Positions 1 through 7,063 of a stretch of 11,641 bases of DNA are shown here, piece by piece. The translations under genes were made by a program, and so were the position numbers. Location of the stretch: NCBI GenBank assembly GCA_027021095.1, contig JALUUZ010000226.1:1-11641 (forward strand), given 5' to 3'. The number at the start of each line of letters is the position of its first letter. Within the stretch, counting starts at the first letter, position 1. Below the pieces are notes generated by a model, which ran no database searches, was not told the origin of the DNA, and was given only the letters and a program-made list of their open reading frames with translations. This DNA is from Gammaproteobacteria bacterium. Lineage in GTDB: Bacteria > Pseudomonadota > Gammaproteobacteria > SZUA-21.

Positions 1-80
1 TGCACCTCGGTCGCGAAAGCCAGCCAGGCCGCACCCTTGAACCGTCTCGCGACGAACGGTGGTAAGAAAGGCGGGCTTAG
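1..80 (-). repeat. Edge-truncated copy of dispersed palindromic repeat
   Basis: The reverse complement of this stretch matches the left arm of the full-length element at 10630-10707 almost base for base, with about six substitutions and one small indel over roughly 75 positions by eye. Shared blocks include CTCGGTCGCGAAAGCCA, GCCGCACCCTTG and ACCGTCTCGCGACGAAC. The end at 59-80 is the terminal inverted repeat (GGTGGTAAGAAAGGCGGGC), slightly diverged, and it closes with TTAG. The other half lies outside the window. It is inverted relative to the 10630-10813 copy. No protein is encoded here. Confidence 0.85.
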
Positions 81-403
81 CAATGTTGCAGAAAAAACTT
101 CGCGAGTTCAAGGTGGGAAGACCTTGCAATTATGAGCCGTAGATGGGCATTGCATCCCAAGTACGTAACACCAATAGGCCATAAGTAGCAATCGAGTGGA
201 AAAATTTTTCGGTGTCATCGAAAATTTCGGAGTTTTCACACAGCCTCGTGCGCTGTACGCACCACACGCTAAGCGCACCAATGTATTTCGGCCCCGTTGT
301 ACGCAACGGACAGCTGTGCGAAAATAGCCTGGATTCCCAACCTGGCTGGTTTTAGCGACCGGAAGGCAAGGCATTCTGCAAACAACGCACAAAAGGAGCA
401 GGC
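81..403. other. Non-coding region with small hairpins
   Basis: No convincing gene was found. Three short perfect hairpins are visible: CAAGGT/ACCTTG with a 6-nt loop at 109-126, GTGCG/CGCAC with a 5-nt loop at 247-261, and CCGTTG/CAACGG with a TACG loop at 294-309. The last two share the core TGTACGCA (253-260 and 298-305). None is followed by a T run on the plus strand, so terminator function is unsupported. The 3' end holds the ribosome binding site AAGGAG at 393-398, five bases before the ATG at 404. No clear sigma-70 promoter could be assigned. Confidence 0.5.
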
Positions 404-1312
404 ATGGGAGCACAGACAGACTGGCCATTGGAGAACGTAGGCAAACAGGCAATCAGGCAATTCAAGTGGCATGGGGGTGCCTGGAACAGGGCGCTGGACT
501 TTCATGGTGATCCGTGTGATCCGGACCTGACGGTGGTCTCGGATGGCAACCACCATATGGCGCTGGAACAGGCGCTCGACCGGTTTGCGCAAAGCTGTAC
601 GACTGCGCCACGGATCTTTTACCTGACTTTGCCACCGTACGTGCTCAGTTCGATCCTGGACCATGGTGGAGTACATCTGGGTAACCTGACCTTGCAGGTG
701 CAGCCTGATATTCTCATTGGTCCGGAACCTTTCGTTAGAAAACATACTGCGCAGTTTGGGTTGCAGCCGATGCAGTACTTGGCCACGAGCCGCGGAAACA
801 GTTTTCTCGTAAGACGTGGCAATCCAAAGAAATTGCATACCTTGCATGACATTATCGAATCCGGCGCCCGGTTTTTCATTTCCCATCCGCAGCGGGAAAA
901 AGCCAGCTACGAGGTTTACCAGCAGACGCTGGAGAATCTTGCCGCGGAGGAAGGGATCGCCGAGCAGAAATTCAGGGATTGGTTCGATACCGGGGCAGAG
1001 TGGTTTACAGTCGGGCAGCGGGTGCATCATCGTGAGGCGCCGGAGTCTTTGTTGGCCGGCACAGCGGACGTTACATTGTTGTATCACCACTTGGCTTTGC
1101 GATTTGCGACGATTTTTTCTGAACGCCTGGAACATGTACCTGTCTGTGGGTCCGGCACCGACAGGCCGGCGGACGTGCATGTCATTACCGACTATTTTAT
1201 TGCGCCTAAGCGGGACGGCAGTGCACTAGTGCAGGATTGTACACAGTTTATGCTCAGCCGACAGACAGCCGAGATCTATCAGGGCTTTGGTTTGAGCAGG
1301 CTGAAAAGGTAA
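404..1312 (+). CDS. ModA-like periplasmic-binding-fold protein without signal peptide
   Basis: The 302-residue product looks like a type-2 periplasmic-binding fold of the molybdate-binding (ModA/SBP_bac_11-like) kind. Supporting features are an N-terminal segment DLTVVSDGNHHMALEQALDRF (41-61) resembling the first strand and helix of binding proteins, a middle segment around DILIGPE (102-108), and the hinge-like strand NSFLVRRGNP (132-141) followed by LHTLHDII, which recalls the ModA pattern. There is no N-terminal signal peptide or lipobox (it begins MGAQTDWPLENVG), so it is probably cytoplasmic. No permease or ATPase is adjacent on its strand. The start is supported by AAGGAG five bases upstream. 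It converges on the DUF3604 gene 72 bases away. It might be an intracellular ligand sensor or carrier. The fold is moderately likely and the ligand is unknown. Confidence 0.6.
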   Translation: MGAQTDWPLENVGKQAIRQFKWHGGAWNRALDFHGDPCDPDLTVVSDGNHHMALEQALDRFAQSCTTAPRIFYLTLPPYVLSSILDHGGVHLGNLTLQVQPDILIGPEPFVRKHTAQFGLQPMQYLATSRGNSFLVRRGNPKKLHTLHDIIESGARFFISHPQREKASYEVYQQTLENLAAEEGIAEQKFRDWFDTGAEWFTVGQRVHHREAPESLLAGTADVTLLYHHLALRFATIFSERLEHVPVCGSGTDRPADVHVITDYFIAPKRDGSALVQDCTQFMLSRQTAEIYQGFGLSRLKR

Positions 1313-1319
1313 AAAGAAA

Positions 1320-1351
1320 TCGGGCTGACGAAAAAAGCCTTGCCAGCCCGA
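1320..1351 (-). terminator. Rho-independent terminator of the DUF3604 gene
   Basis: The perfect 8-bp inverted repeat TCGGGCTG (1320-1327) / CAGCCCGA (1344-1351) has a 16-nt loop. Read on the minus strand the stem is followed by TTTCTTTTT, a U-rich tail that fits termination of the leftward gene ending at 1385. On the plus strand no T run follows, so it is a weaker terminator for the gene ending at 1312. Confidence 0.75.
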
Positions 1352-1384
1352 CTAGTGTGAACCATAGAGGTCGGGTTATCGAGT

Positions 1385-3772
1385 TTATTTGAACTCGATG
1401 AAGAGAGCAGAAGTCCAGGCCATGGAGCCGTCGATCTGGCGCCCGGCGAAATAGACCGGCCGGAATCCATGCGGGCCGTTTTCTGATTCCACGTTCAGCG
1501 TGCCGGAGATATCGCGTGGCAATGGCGTGTCCGACAGTCTTTCGGCTGCCAGGAACAGCTCGGTGCCACCCAGCTCCTTGCGCAAGGCGCCGCTTTGTAT
1601 CAGTTCCAGGCCGGTGAACTCCCAGCAGAAGCTTGGGCAGTGAACGAACGGATTGCCGTCCAGCGGGTTGCCGACTTTGACATAGCCATCGATCGTGCCT
1701 TCGATCTTGATTTTACAATTCGCCAGGTTGGACAGGTCGATTTCAATGATGTCACAGTCACCATAGGTGTCGGACATAAAGCCGATCGCATTGCCCTTGT
1801 CGCGCCAGCATGTTTCTTCCGAGTGTTCGAATCCCATGCCGTTGAATGTATGGATTACGCCGTTGGTGATCGTGATCCTGCCTTTCCATGCCGCCCAGCG
1901 ATAGCGGTCCTTGATCCGGGCACCGCCCCAGCGTATGCGGATACGCCGGTCGGAAAAGCCTGCTTCTTCGATCAGGTTGCGTTTCCAGATCAGGCCGTTG
2001 TGATCGAACGCAGCGATTTCATCCCAGCCTGCATCGCCGAGGAAGCGGTAATCCACGGACGCATCGCCGCTGGAAACCAGTTCGTCACCCTGAATATGGT
2101 CGCCGCAACGTGCCAGCGCGACCGTGCGTTCTCCAGTCGTTGCCCAGGTATGGCGCGCACGCAGTGCCTGGCCGACGGTCTTGCGGTCCAGCTTGTCGGC
2201 GATGATACCGGTCACACCGCCTTTGACACCAAAGACTGCAGTGCCGGGTACACCACCGCCACAGCGGCCACGGTGTTCATCGCCGTTGGCCGAAGCACCG
2301 AGCTTGTAGCCTCGCTGCATGACATCCTGGTACAACCATGGAAACTGGCCCCAGGCGGAGCCGATTTCCACGAGCCGGTCCAGGACAGGGTGATGCCAGT
2401 CCATGATGCAGCGCCGGCCGCCTACATGCGGCATCAGCAAGTGACCTTCTGGATCATGGATATAGGTGGCAAACAGTTCGTCGACCGGCCAGGTGCCCGG
2501 CTGGATGGTGTCGCCTTCCATGTCTTCGTTCCACTCGAACGAGCGCGCAATATTGCCTTGCGCATCGAACGGAAACTCGGGTTTTTTGCCATGCAGAAAG
2601 ACGACATTGTGATCACCGCCGGCACAGGAGTTGCCGCACCACTCGGTTCCCGGGTAACAGACGAAGCTGCCGTCCTGGTTGATCGTGTCGATATTCTCTA
2701 CGGCCCGGTCCCAGTTGGCCTTGGTGATTTGAAAGTCGTTTGCGGTGTATCCGAGTACATCCAGGCCGGCGATGTCACGGCCGTATTCCAGGTTGTAAAC
2801 GGTATTGTTGGTGCCGACTGTATCGTCAGAGTGCACATGCAGATCACCATAGAACAAGCGCGGTACTTCCAGGTCTTCAGATACTGTGGTGTAGAATACC
2901 GTATTTTCCACTTCCGGTCGGTCGAGCTCGCGTGCAGTAATCACCAGTTCACCGGCCTCAGTGGTTGGAATGTCTTCGATCAGTGCATAGGCCCAGCCGG
3001 TTTCGGCAAGCGCGACGGTCTTTTGATAGACAACGGTGTCTTTCAGTGTGGCAGTGATTTCGACCTGTCCACCTTTGATGTCACGGCAGGTGTTGCCCCA
3101 ACCGTCTTCGAGGCGTACCCGCAGCGGCAGCTTTTCACCTTTACGTAACAGCCGCGATCCAGTCATCACCATTTTTTCAGGTACCCCTGGAATAATATCG
3201 ATGACGACGTCGCCTGGAATATCGGAAAAACGTGAAGTGCCAAGCGGGTCGATATAGCAACGGAACCGGAAGCCCTCTTCGACAAAGGTCTGCACACGCG
3301 TGCCCGGACCGCCGGCACGTTTGTCACCAAGCCGGATAATGATATGATCACCGGGTTTCAGGTAGCCGTCGACAGTATCGACGATGACTGCTTTCTGAAA
3401 CGGACGCTCATGGCCTTTCTGGTCAAAGCGTACCTTGAGCGATTGCACCGTGGCCGGGCTTTGACCGGGAAGGCAGGGACCGGCCTGGTATTCGGCGGAA
3501 ACATAATTGGCCCCTTTGGGATCGGTAGTCTGGAACAATGCCCAGTCGGAATAGAACTTGAACGTGGCCTTGATCCATGCCCCATCGGCGATACCTGAAG
3601 CACCGACCTCGTAGTCCAGCACGATTTCCTCCCAGCTTCCTGCCACCAGCTGCTTGGTATGACAGGTGACTTTTCCGAGGAAAGGCATGTCCTTGACTTT
3701 CTGGTAATAGCCTTCAGGTGCGAAATAATCGCCCAGTTTTTCTTTCAGTTCTTTGTCGGACATTTTTTTCAT
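1385..3772 (-). CDS. DUF3604 / PHP-type putative metal-dependent hydrolase
   Basis: This 795-residue protein matches the DUF3604 group, whose members carry a PHP-like (polymerase and histidinol phosphatase) metal site. Visible motifs in order are YGDLHVHSDD (His312, His314), GYTAND (Asp346), YPGTEW (Glu377), GDHNVVFLH (Asp387, His388, His394), LMPHVGG (His449), and NGDEHRG (Asp498, His500). These resemble the PHP series HxH, TDH, GxE, H, H and SDxH with some substitutions. The ~300 residues before the HVH motif look beta-rich. There is no signal peptide, so it is probably cytoplasmic. The substrate is unknown; hydrolysis of a phosphoester, amide or similar bond is inferred only from the fold. 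The start at 3772 was chosen because AAAGG lies 11 bases upstream; ATG at 3763 is an alternative. It is divergent from the Crp/Fnr gene, and the 299-bp gap carries likely operators. Confidence 0.75.
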   Translation of the reverse strand: MKKMSDKELKEKLGDYFAPEGYYQKVKDMPFLGKVTCHTKQLVAGSWEEIVLDYEVGASGIADGAWIKATFKFYSDWALFQTTDPKGANYVSAEYQAGPCLPGQSPATVQSLKVRFDQKGHERPFQKAVIVDTVDGYLKPGDHIIIRLGDKRAGGPGTRVQTFVEEGFRFRCYIDPLGTSRFSDIPGDVVIDIIPGVPEKMVMTGSRLLRKGEKLPLRVRLEDGWGNTCRDIKGGQVEITATLKDTVVYQKTVALAETGWAYALIEDIPTTEAGELVITARELDRPEVENTVFYTTVSEDLEVPRLFYGDLHVHSDDTVGTNNTVYNLEYGRDIAGLDVLGYTANDFQITKANWDRAVENIDTINQDGSFVCYPGTEWCGNSCAGGDHNVVFLHGKKPEFPFDAQGNIARSFEWNEDMEGDTIQPGTWPVDELFATYIHDPEGHLLMPHVGGRRCIMDWHHPVLDRLVEIGSAWGQFPWLYQDVMQRGYKLGASANGDEHRGRCGGGVPGTAVFGVKGGVTGIIADKLDRKTVGQALRARHTWATTGERTVALARCGDHIQGDELVSSGDASVDYRFLGDAGWDEIAAFDHNGLIWKRNLIEEAGFSDRRIRIRWGGARIKDRYRWAAWKGRITITNGVIHTFNGMGFEHSEETCWRDKGNAIGFMSDTYGDCDIIEIDLSNLANCKIKIEGTIDGYVKVGNPLDGNPFVHCPSFCWEFTGLELIQSGALRKELGGTELFLAAERLSDTPLPRDISGTLNVESENGPHGFRPVYFAGRQIDGSMAWTSALFIEFK

Positions 3773-3802
3773 TTTACAGTTTACCTTTGAGAATACTTTG
3801 GT

Positions 3803-3859
3803 TGTGACCTACACATAATATGCTGTGAAAATTGTTGTTTTTTTATATTCCAATTGTGA
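3803..3859. promoter_or_regulatory. Three helically spaced TGTGA half-sites
   Basis: TGTGA occurs at 3803-3807, 3824-3828 and 3855-3859, that is at intervals of 21 and 31 bases, close to two and three turns of the helix. TGTGA is the half-site of CRP-type operators. None here is paired with a good TCACA at N6 (the first reads TGTGA-CCTACA-CATAA). The sites lie 31-87 bases upstream of the DUF3604 start. Regulation by the neighbouring Crp/Fnr protein or by a global CRP is only an inference. Confidence 0.35.
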
Positions 3860-3966
3860 CGGATTTTATTTTTACAGTCGAATAGTGATTGCATGTTTGC
3901 GTTGGATATAGCACCATGTTCAGTCTGCGGTGGTCAGTCGGCTGGCAGACATGCCTGATTTATGGC

Positions 3967-3984
3967 CAGTATGCATGTATACTG
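3967..3984. promoter_or_regulatory. 18-bp palindrome upstream of Crp/Fnr gene
   Basis: CAGTAT-GCATGT-ATACTG is a perfect inverted repeat 87 bases before the regulator's start. Its core AGTAT-N6-ATACT has the 5-N6-5 layout of Crp-family operators, and it also contains GTA-N8-TAC. The position between the divergent genes fits autoregulation or control of the DUF3604 gene, but no binding specificity can be proved. The surrounding 3773-4071 gap is AT-rich and otherwise holds no gene. Confidence 0.45.
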
Positions 3985-4030
3985 TAGAGTGAGTAGCCAG
4001 GTTGGTGTTGCAAGCAGCCGGACAGTATAT

Positions 4031-4046
4031 TAGAAAATTAGAAAAT
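4031..4046 (+). repeat. Short tandem repeat TAGAAAAT x2
   Basis: Two perfect back-to-back copies of TAGAAAAT are followed by TAGTAG, just upstream of the regulator's ribosome binding site (GGAGG at 4057-4061). It is probably an AT-rich leader feature. The significance is unclear. Confidence 0.5.
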
Positions 4047-4071
4047 TAGTAGTAATGGAGGATAAGGCGAT

Positions 4072-4800
4072 ATGGACGAACTTTGGTTTGTGCGCCCCTA
4101 CGACTTTCTAGCCGAGATGCCGAAAGCTGCGAAAGAGGAGTTGTTTTCCATTGGTGCGACGTTCAATGTCAAGAAAGACCAGCTTATTTTCAACGCAGGC
4201 GCGGCCAGTGATTGTGTCTATGTACTGCTGAGCGGCAGAACCAAGATCTACGAGCTGACACCCGAGGGGAAAGAAGTCATTCTATGGTTTTGTTTTCCCG
4301 GAGAGCTTTTTGGTATCGCCGAAATCATGCGCGAAACCCGCCGCGTGGTTCACGCACATGCCTGTACCAATGTCCGTGTACTGCGAATAAAACGTGATCT
4401 GTTTACCAAGTACCTGATGGCCTATCCTGAAATCTCGTTTCGTGTAATCGAGTTGTTGGCCTGCCGCCTGCGGGAACTGGGTGATGTAATGACCAACCTG
4501 GTCGCAGACGACGTGGCTTCACGGGTCGCCAAATTACTGACTCGACTCTGTGTACGTCATGGCAAGGACAATGGACGTGAATACAAGCTCGACATTTGTT
4601 TGACGCACCAGGAAATGGCAGACATGATCGGGGCCACCCGCCAGACAGTAACCAGTGTGTTGAGTAATCTGAAGCGGCAGGGGTTTTTACGCATAGAAAA
4701 CAAGACGATCTATATACAGAATAACAAATGGGTCAGCAGTCTCCCGGTCGATTCAAAGCCGGAGAGTGGTGAGCAGGGCGGTATGAATGAGTCCTGTTGA
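4072..4800 (+). CDS. Crp/Fnr-family transcriptional regulator
   Basis: The 242-residue protein has an N-terminal cyclic-nucleotide-binding-type beta barrel (about residues 15-130, with the PGELFGIAEIMRE loop at 76-88) and a C-terminal winged helix-turn-helix (LTHQEMADMIGATRQTVTSVLSNLKRQGFL spans 177-206, with recognition helix around TRQTVTSVLSNL). The long dimerisation helix with ISFRVIELLACRLRELGDVM lies between them. It lacks the clustered N-terminal cysteines that hold the FNR iron-sulfur centre, so oxygen sensing of FNR type is unlikely. It does carry seven dispersed cysteines (48, 74, 98, 131, 160, 176, 242). A cAMP-like ligand is not certain, because the canonical Arg-Ser pocket is not obvious (it reads TRRVVHAHA). 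GGAGG lies ten bases before the ATG. The gene sits between the divergent DUF3604 gene and the downstream importer, so these are its likely targets. Confidence 0.9.
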   Translation: MDELWFVRPYDFLAEMPKAAKEELFSIGATFNVKKDQLIFNAGAASDCVYVLLSGRTKIYELTPEGKEVILWFCFPGELFGIAEIMRETRRVVHAHACTNVRVLRIKRDLFTKYLMAYPEISFRVIELLACRLRELGDVMTNLVADDVASRVAKLLTRLCVRHGKDNGREYKLDICLTHQEMADMIGATRQTVTSVLSNLKRQGFLRIENKTIYIQNNKWVSSLPVDSKPESGEQGGMNESC

Positions 4801-4882
4801 GGCCTTGCTTGCAGAGGCAATATAAAATTAGAAAGAAACTGTAAGAAAAACCGAATTATTCATTGATTGATAATAGACTACC

Positions 4883-4899
4883 TTTAATATTGTATTAAA
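4883..4899. promoter_or_regulatory. 17-bp AT-only-arm palindrome
   Basis: TTTAATA-TTG-TATTAAA is a perfect inverted repeat with 7-bp arms, nested in the larger CTACCTTT/AAAGGTAG dyad. It lies about 300 bases upstream of the ATPase start. It may be an operator or an RNA hairpin, though AT richness makes chance dyads more likely here. Confidence 0.3.
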
Positions 4900-5056
4900 A
4901 TGAATTGATTGCGGTTTGGACTCGAATCCAATAGACTCGATACCAAAGGTAGAAAAAGTCGAATAAAATATTCAATGCAAGTAATTCAGGGAACAATAAT
5001 TATATAATGAAATGCTACTGTGAATCCCGAGCAGGACACCAGCACAGAATACGTCT

Positions 5057-5081
5057 CCTTATAAAATAAGGTGTCTGTTTA
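5057..5081 (+). terminator. Weak terminator- or attenuator-like hairpin
   Basis: CCTTAT-AAA-ATAAGG (5057-5071) is followed by TGTCTGTTT. The last bases of the stem (5070-5071) are shared with GGTGTC (5070-5075), which can instead pair with GACACC at 5035-5040, so two mutually exclusive structures are possible. The stem is AT-rich and weak, and attenuation is speculative. Confidence 0.25.
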
Positions 5082-5121
5082 AATTATACCAAGCGTACCT
5101 GGTAACTGCGTTTACTTTTGT

Positions 5122-5137
5122 TGTCATATAGATGACA
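5122..5137. promoter_or_regulatory. Crp-format palindromic operator candidate
   Basis: TGTCAT-ATAG-ATGACA is a perfect 16-bp palindrome. Written as TGTCA-N6-TGACA it has exactly the 5-N6-5 architecture of CRP sites (TGTGA-N6-TCACA) with one base changed in each half. It ends 57 bases before the importer's first start codon, and the regulator gene immediately upstream is of the Crp/Fnr family. A target site for that regulator is a reasonable inference. Confidence 0.5.
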
Positions 5138-5194
5138 TCCAATGTAATTTAAATGTATCAAACTGTTTTTTTTGTGATATGACGGGAGAGAATT

Positions 5195-5989
5195 GTGGAC
5201 TCGGTTCAACATGTCGGCGGTGATCCGCTGGTAATAGACAATCTTTATTTTTCGTATGGCCAGCTTACGATCTTTGAAAACCTCAATATCACCGTGCAGC
5301 CCGGAGAGTTTCTTTCCATCATCGGCCCTTCTGGCTGTGGCAAAACGACACTGTTAAACCTTCTTTCCGGCTTTCTGGAGCCTGACTCAGGCAGTGTGCT
5401 GTTGCGTGGAACCCCGCTGAAACCGGAGGATCCGCATTTCGGTTATGTGTTCCAGCACGCGACGCTGTTTCCGTGGTTGAGCACCATCGAAAATGTCGAG
5501 TTCGGGTTGAAGATGGCGGGCGAACTCAGCCCATCTGAAATGCGCGAAAAGGCGATGCATTACCTGGCGATGGTTGGCCTGAAAGGTTTTGAAGACTACC
5601 TGCCATTGAAGTTGTCGGGCGGTATGCAGCAACGTGTATCGCTGGCCAGGGCATTGACGCTCGAGCCCCGCCTGTTGCTGATGGATGAGCCTTTCGGCGC
5701 CCTGGATGCCATTACCCGTGATGATATGAATGACGAGTTATTGGTGCTTTGGGAGGAGCTTGGGCAGACAGTAGTATTTATTACACATGATATCGATGAG
5801 GCAATTTATCTGTCGGATCGTATCATTGTATTAAATCGGCCACCACATGGTATCTATAAGGACTTTAAATCAGAGATACCCAGACCAAGATCAGGTCAGG
5901 AAACACGAACTTGTGACTTGTTCTGGGAATATAAAAAGGATCTCAGAAACGATATCGAGGAAGTCGCGAAGAGCGCGGTGGTTGCTTAG
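5195..5989 (+). CDS. NitT/TauT-family ABC importer ATPase
   Basis: This 264-residue ATPase carries all ABC motifs: Walker A GPSGCGKT (44-51), Q-loop Gln87 in YVFQ, signature LSGGMQQR (140-147), Walker B LLLMDEP (160-166), D-loop GALD (168-171) and the switch His198 in FITHD. The overall sequence, with LFPWLSTIENVEFGL after the Q-loop and THDIDEAIYLSDRI near the end, is typical of the SsuB/TauB/nitrate group. It would energise the permease encoded at 7135-8004 from the cytoplasmic face. The start is GTG, supported by GGGAGAG a few bases upstream; no better ATG is in frame. It is first in an operon with the binding protein (43-base gap) and the permease. The substrate cannot be assigned from the ATPase. 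Confidence 0.92.
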   Translation: MDSVQHVGGDPLVIDNLYFSYGQLTIFENLNITVQPGEFLSIIGPSGCGKTTLLNLLSGFLEPDSGSVLLRGTPLKPEDPHFGYVFQHATLFPWLSTIENVEFGLKMAGELSPSEMREKAMHYLAMVGLKGFEDYLPLKLSGGMQQRVSLARALTLEPRLLLMDEPFGALDAITRDDMNDELLVLWEELGQTVVFITHDIDEAIYLSDRIIVLNRPPHGIYKDFKSEIPRPRSGQETRTCDLFWEYKKDLRNDIEEVAKSAVVA

Positions 5990-6032
5990 TTGTGTCGAGA
6001 GTCGGGAAGTAAAACGTAAAGAGGAGAGTACG

Positions 6033-7034
6033 ATGAAAATTATCACAAGATCGTTTTTAGTGTTTGTGTTGTCGCTTGTAGCAGGTACATGGAGTATGGC
6101 TGCAGACAAGCCGCAAAAGGTAATTCGTATCGGTTGGGTTTATGCGATGGCCAATGCGCCTGTTCTGATTGCAGACAAGAAGGGTTATTTCAAAGAGCAG
6201 GGAATCAAGGTTGAGCTGCAGTCTTTTACCAGTGGCCCCAGGGTACGCCAGGGACTGATGTCAGGTAAGCTGGATCTCGCCTATATCGGAACCCCGCCTG
6301 TCTATCACTGGTATTCCAAGGGGTTGAAGAGCAAGATCATTGCCAAAGTCAACTATGGCCAGGCTGCGGTGATCGTGCGCAAGGATTCCGGTATTACCAA
6401 GGTGTCCGGTCTGCGCGGTAAGAAAATGGCCGGCGTCAAGATCGGCAGTGGCATGGACGTGTTGCTCAGGGGTTTCGTGCTGACAGAAAAGTCAAAGCTC
6501 GATCCGCGTAAGGACCTGGAGATCCGGCCGATGAAACCGGGCAACATGGGCGCCGCGGTGGAGAACAAGGTTGTCGATGGCGCGTTCGTCTGGGAACCGT
6601 TTACCAGTAAATACCTGTTGCGTGGCAAGACCAAGTTGATCCTGGATGTGAACAAAGAGCTTCCTCAGTACCCCTGGTATGTCATCATGGCGATGCCGAA
6701 GGCGCTGAAGGAAAAACGTGAAGAGATCATCAAGGTGTTGAAGGCGCACAAGAAGGCAGTGGCATTCCTTAACTCCAGTCCTACCGCAGGAAACGACATC
6801 ATTGCCAAGGCTTTCCACTTGACAGAAGTGAAAGATGACAAGGGGAAGGTACATACCCCGGCTGAAATGCTGAGCATGGCCAGGCAACGGCTTGGCTGGC
6901 AGTCAAACCTGACAGCAAAAGACAAGGAGTTCGTCCAGCGCCTGATGAACTATTCACGCAAACTTGGATACATCAAAAAGGATCTTTCGGCAAATGAGCT
7001 GATTGACGACAGTTTACTGAAAGCAGCAAACTGA
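6033..7034 (+). CDS. NMT1/SsuA-like periplasmic substrate-binding protein
   Basis: The product has 333 residues. The ATG at 6033 was chosen because GAGGAG (6021-6026) sits six bases upstream and a classical signal peptide follows directly (KIITR, hydrophobic core SFLVFVLSLVAGTW, cleavage near SMA|ADK at 23). The open frame continues upstream into the ATPase gene, but that extension would bury the signal. The mature part shows the binding-protein pattern of the nitrate/sulfonate/taurine family: IRIGWVYAMANAPVLIADKKG at the N-terminus, GYFKEQGIKVEL, then SGKLDLAYIGTPPVYHW and VVDGAFVWEPF. It would capture substrate in the periplasm for the permease encoded downstream. Sulfonate, nitrate, cyanate or pyrimidine-like ligands are all possible in this family. 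Genes for thiazole synthesis lie nearby but on the other strand, so a thiamine-precursor role (as for ThiY) is only an alternative. Confidence 0.88.
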   Translation: MKIITRSFLVFVLSLVAGTWSMAADKPQKVIRIGWVYAMANAPVLIADKKGYFKEQGIKVELQSFTSGPRVRQGLMSGKLDLAYIGTPPVYHWYSKGLKSKIIAKVNYGQAAVIVRKDSGITKVSGLRGKKMAGVKIGSGMDVLLRGFVLTEKSKLDPRKDLEIRPMKPGNMGAAVENKVVDGAFVWEPFTSKYLLRGKTKLILDVNKELPQYPWYVIMAMPKALKEKREEIIKVLKAHKKAVAFLNSSPTAGNDIIAKAFHLTEVKDDKGKVHTPAEMLSMARQRLGWQSNLTAKDKEFVQRLMNYSRKLGYIKKDLSANELIDDSLLKAAN

Positions 7035-7063
7035 TCACAGTCAGACTTCACTATTGAACCAAT

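Larger units (their letters stand above)
4801..5194 (+). other. AT-rich palindrome-rich leader of the ABC importer operon
   Basis: No gene was found in these 394 bases. The region holds an unusual density of dyads: CTACCTTT (4878-4885) with AAAGGTAG (4945-4952), TTTAATA-TTG-TATTAAA (4883-4899), TGGA/TCCA (4917-4930), a direct repeat GACTCGA (4919-4925 and 4934-4940), GACACC/GGTGTC (5035-5040 and 5070-5075), CCTTAT-AAA-ATAAGG (5057-5071) and TGTCAT-N4-ATGACA (5122-5137). A TATAAT box at 5003-5008 may be a -10 element, but it has no good -35, which would suit an activator-dependent promoter. The region could be a multi-operator promoter, a structured leader or a small RNA locus. No known riboswitch consensus, including the TPP element, was recognised. 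Confidence 0.5.

Noticed and set aside
269..1180. 303-codon minus-strand frame opposite the ModA-like gene
   Set aside because: It has no protein-family features. The plus-strand gene has a good Shine-Dalgarno and a recognisable fold.
1595..3148. 517-codon open frame on the plus strand opposite the DUF3604 gene
   Set aside because: It has no recognisable domain or ribosome binding site, while the opposite strand carries the full series of PHP motifs. Long antisense frames are a by-product of codon bias.
4911..4945. tRNA T-arm-like GGACTCGAATCC
   Set aside because: No cloverleaf, anticodon arm or acceptor stem could be built around it.
4801..5194. TPP riboswitch before the importer (considered because thiS and thiG are nearby)
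   Set aside because: The conserved CTGAGA and ACCTGATC-type segments of the TPP element are absent.
5847..6032. Upstream in-frame extension of the binding protein
   Set aside because: It would overlap the ATPase gene and place 62 residues before a clear signal peptide that has its own strong ribosome binding site.
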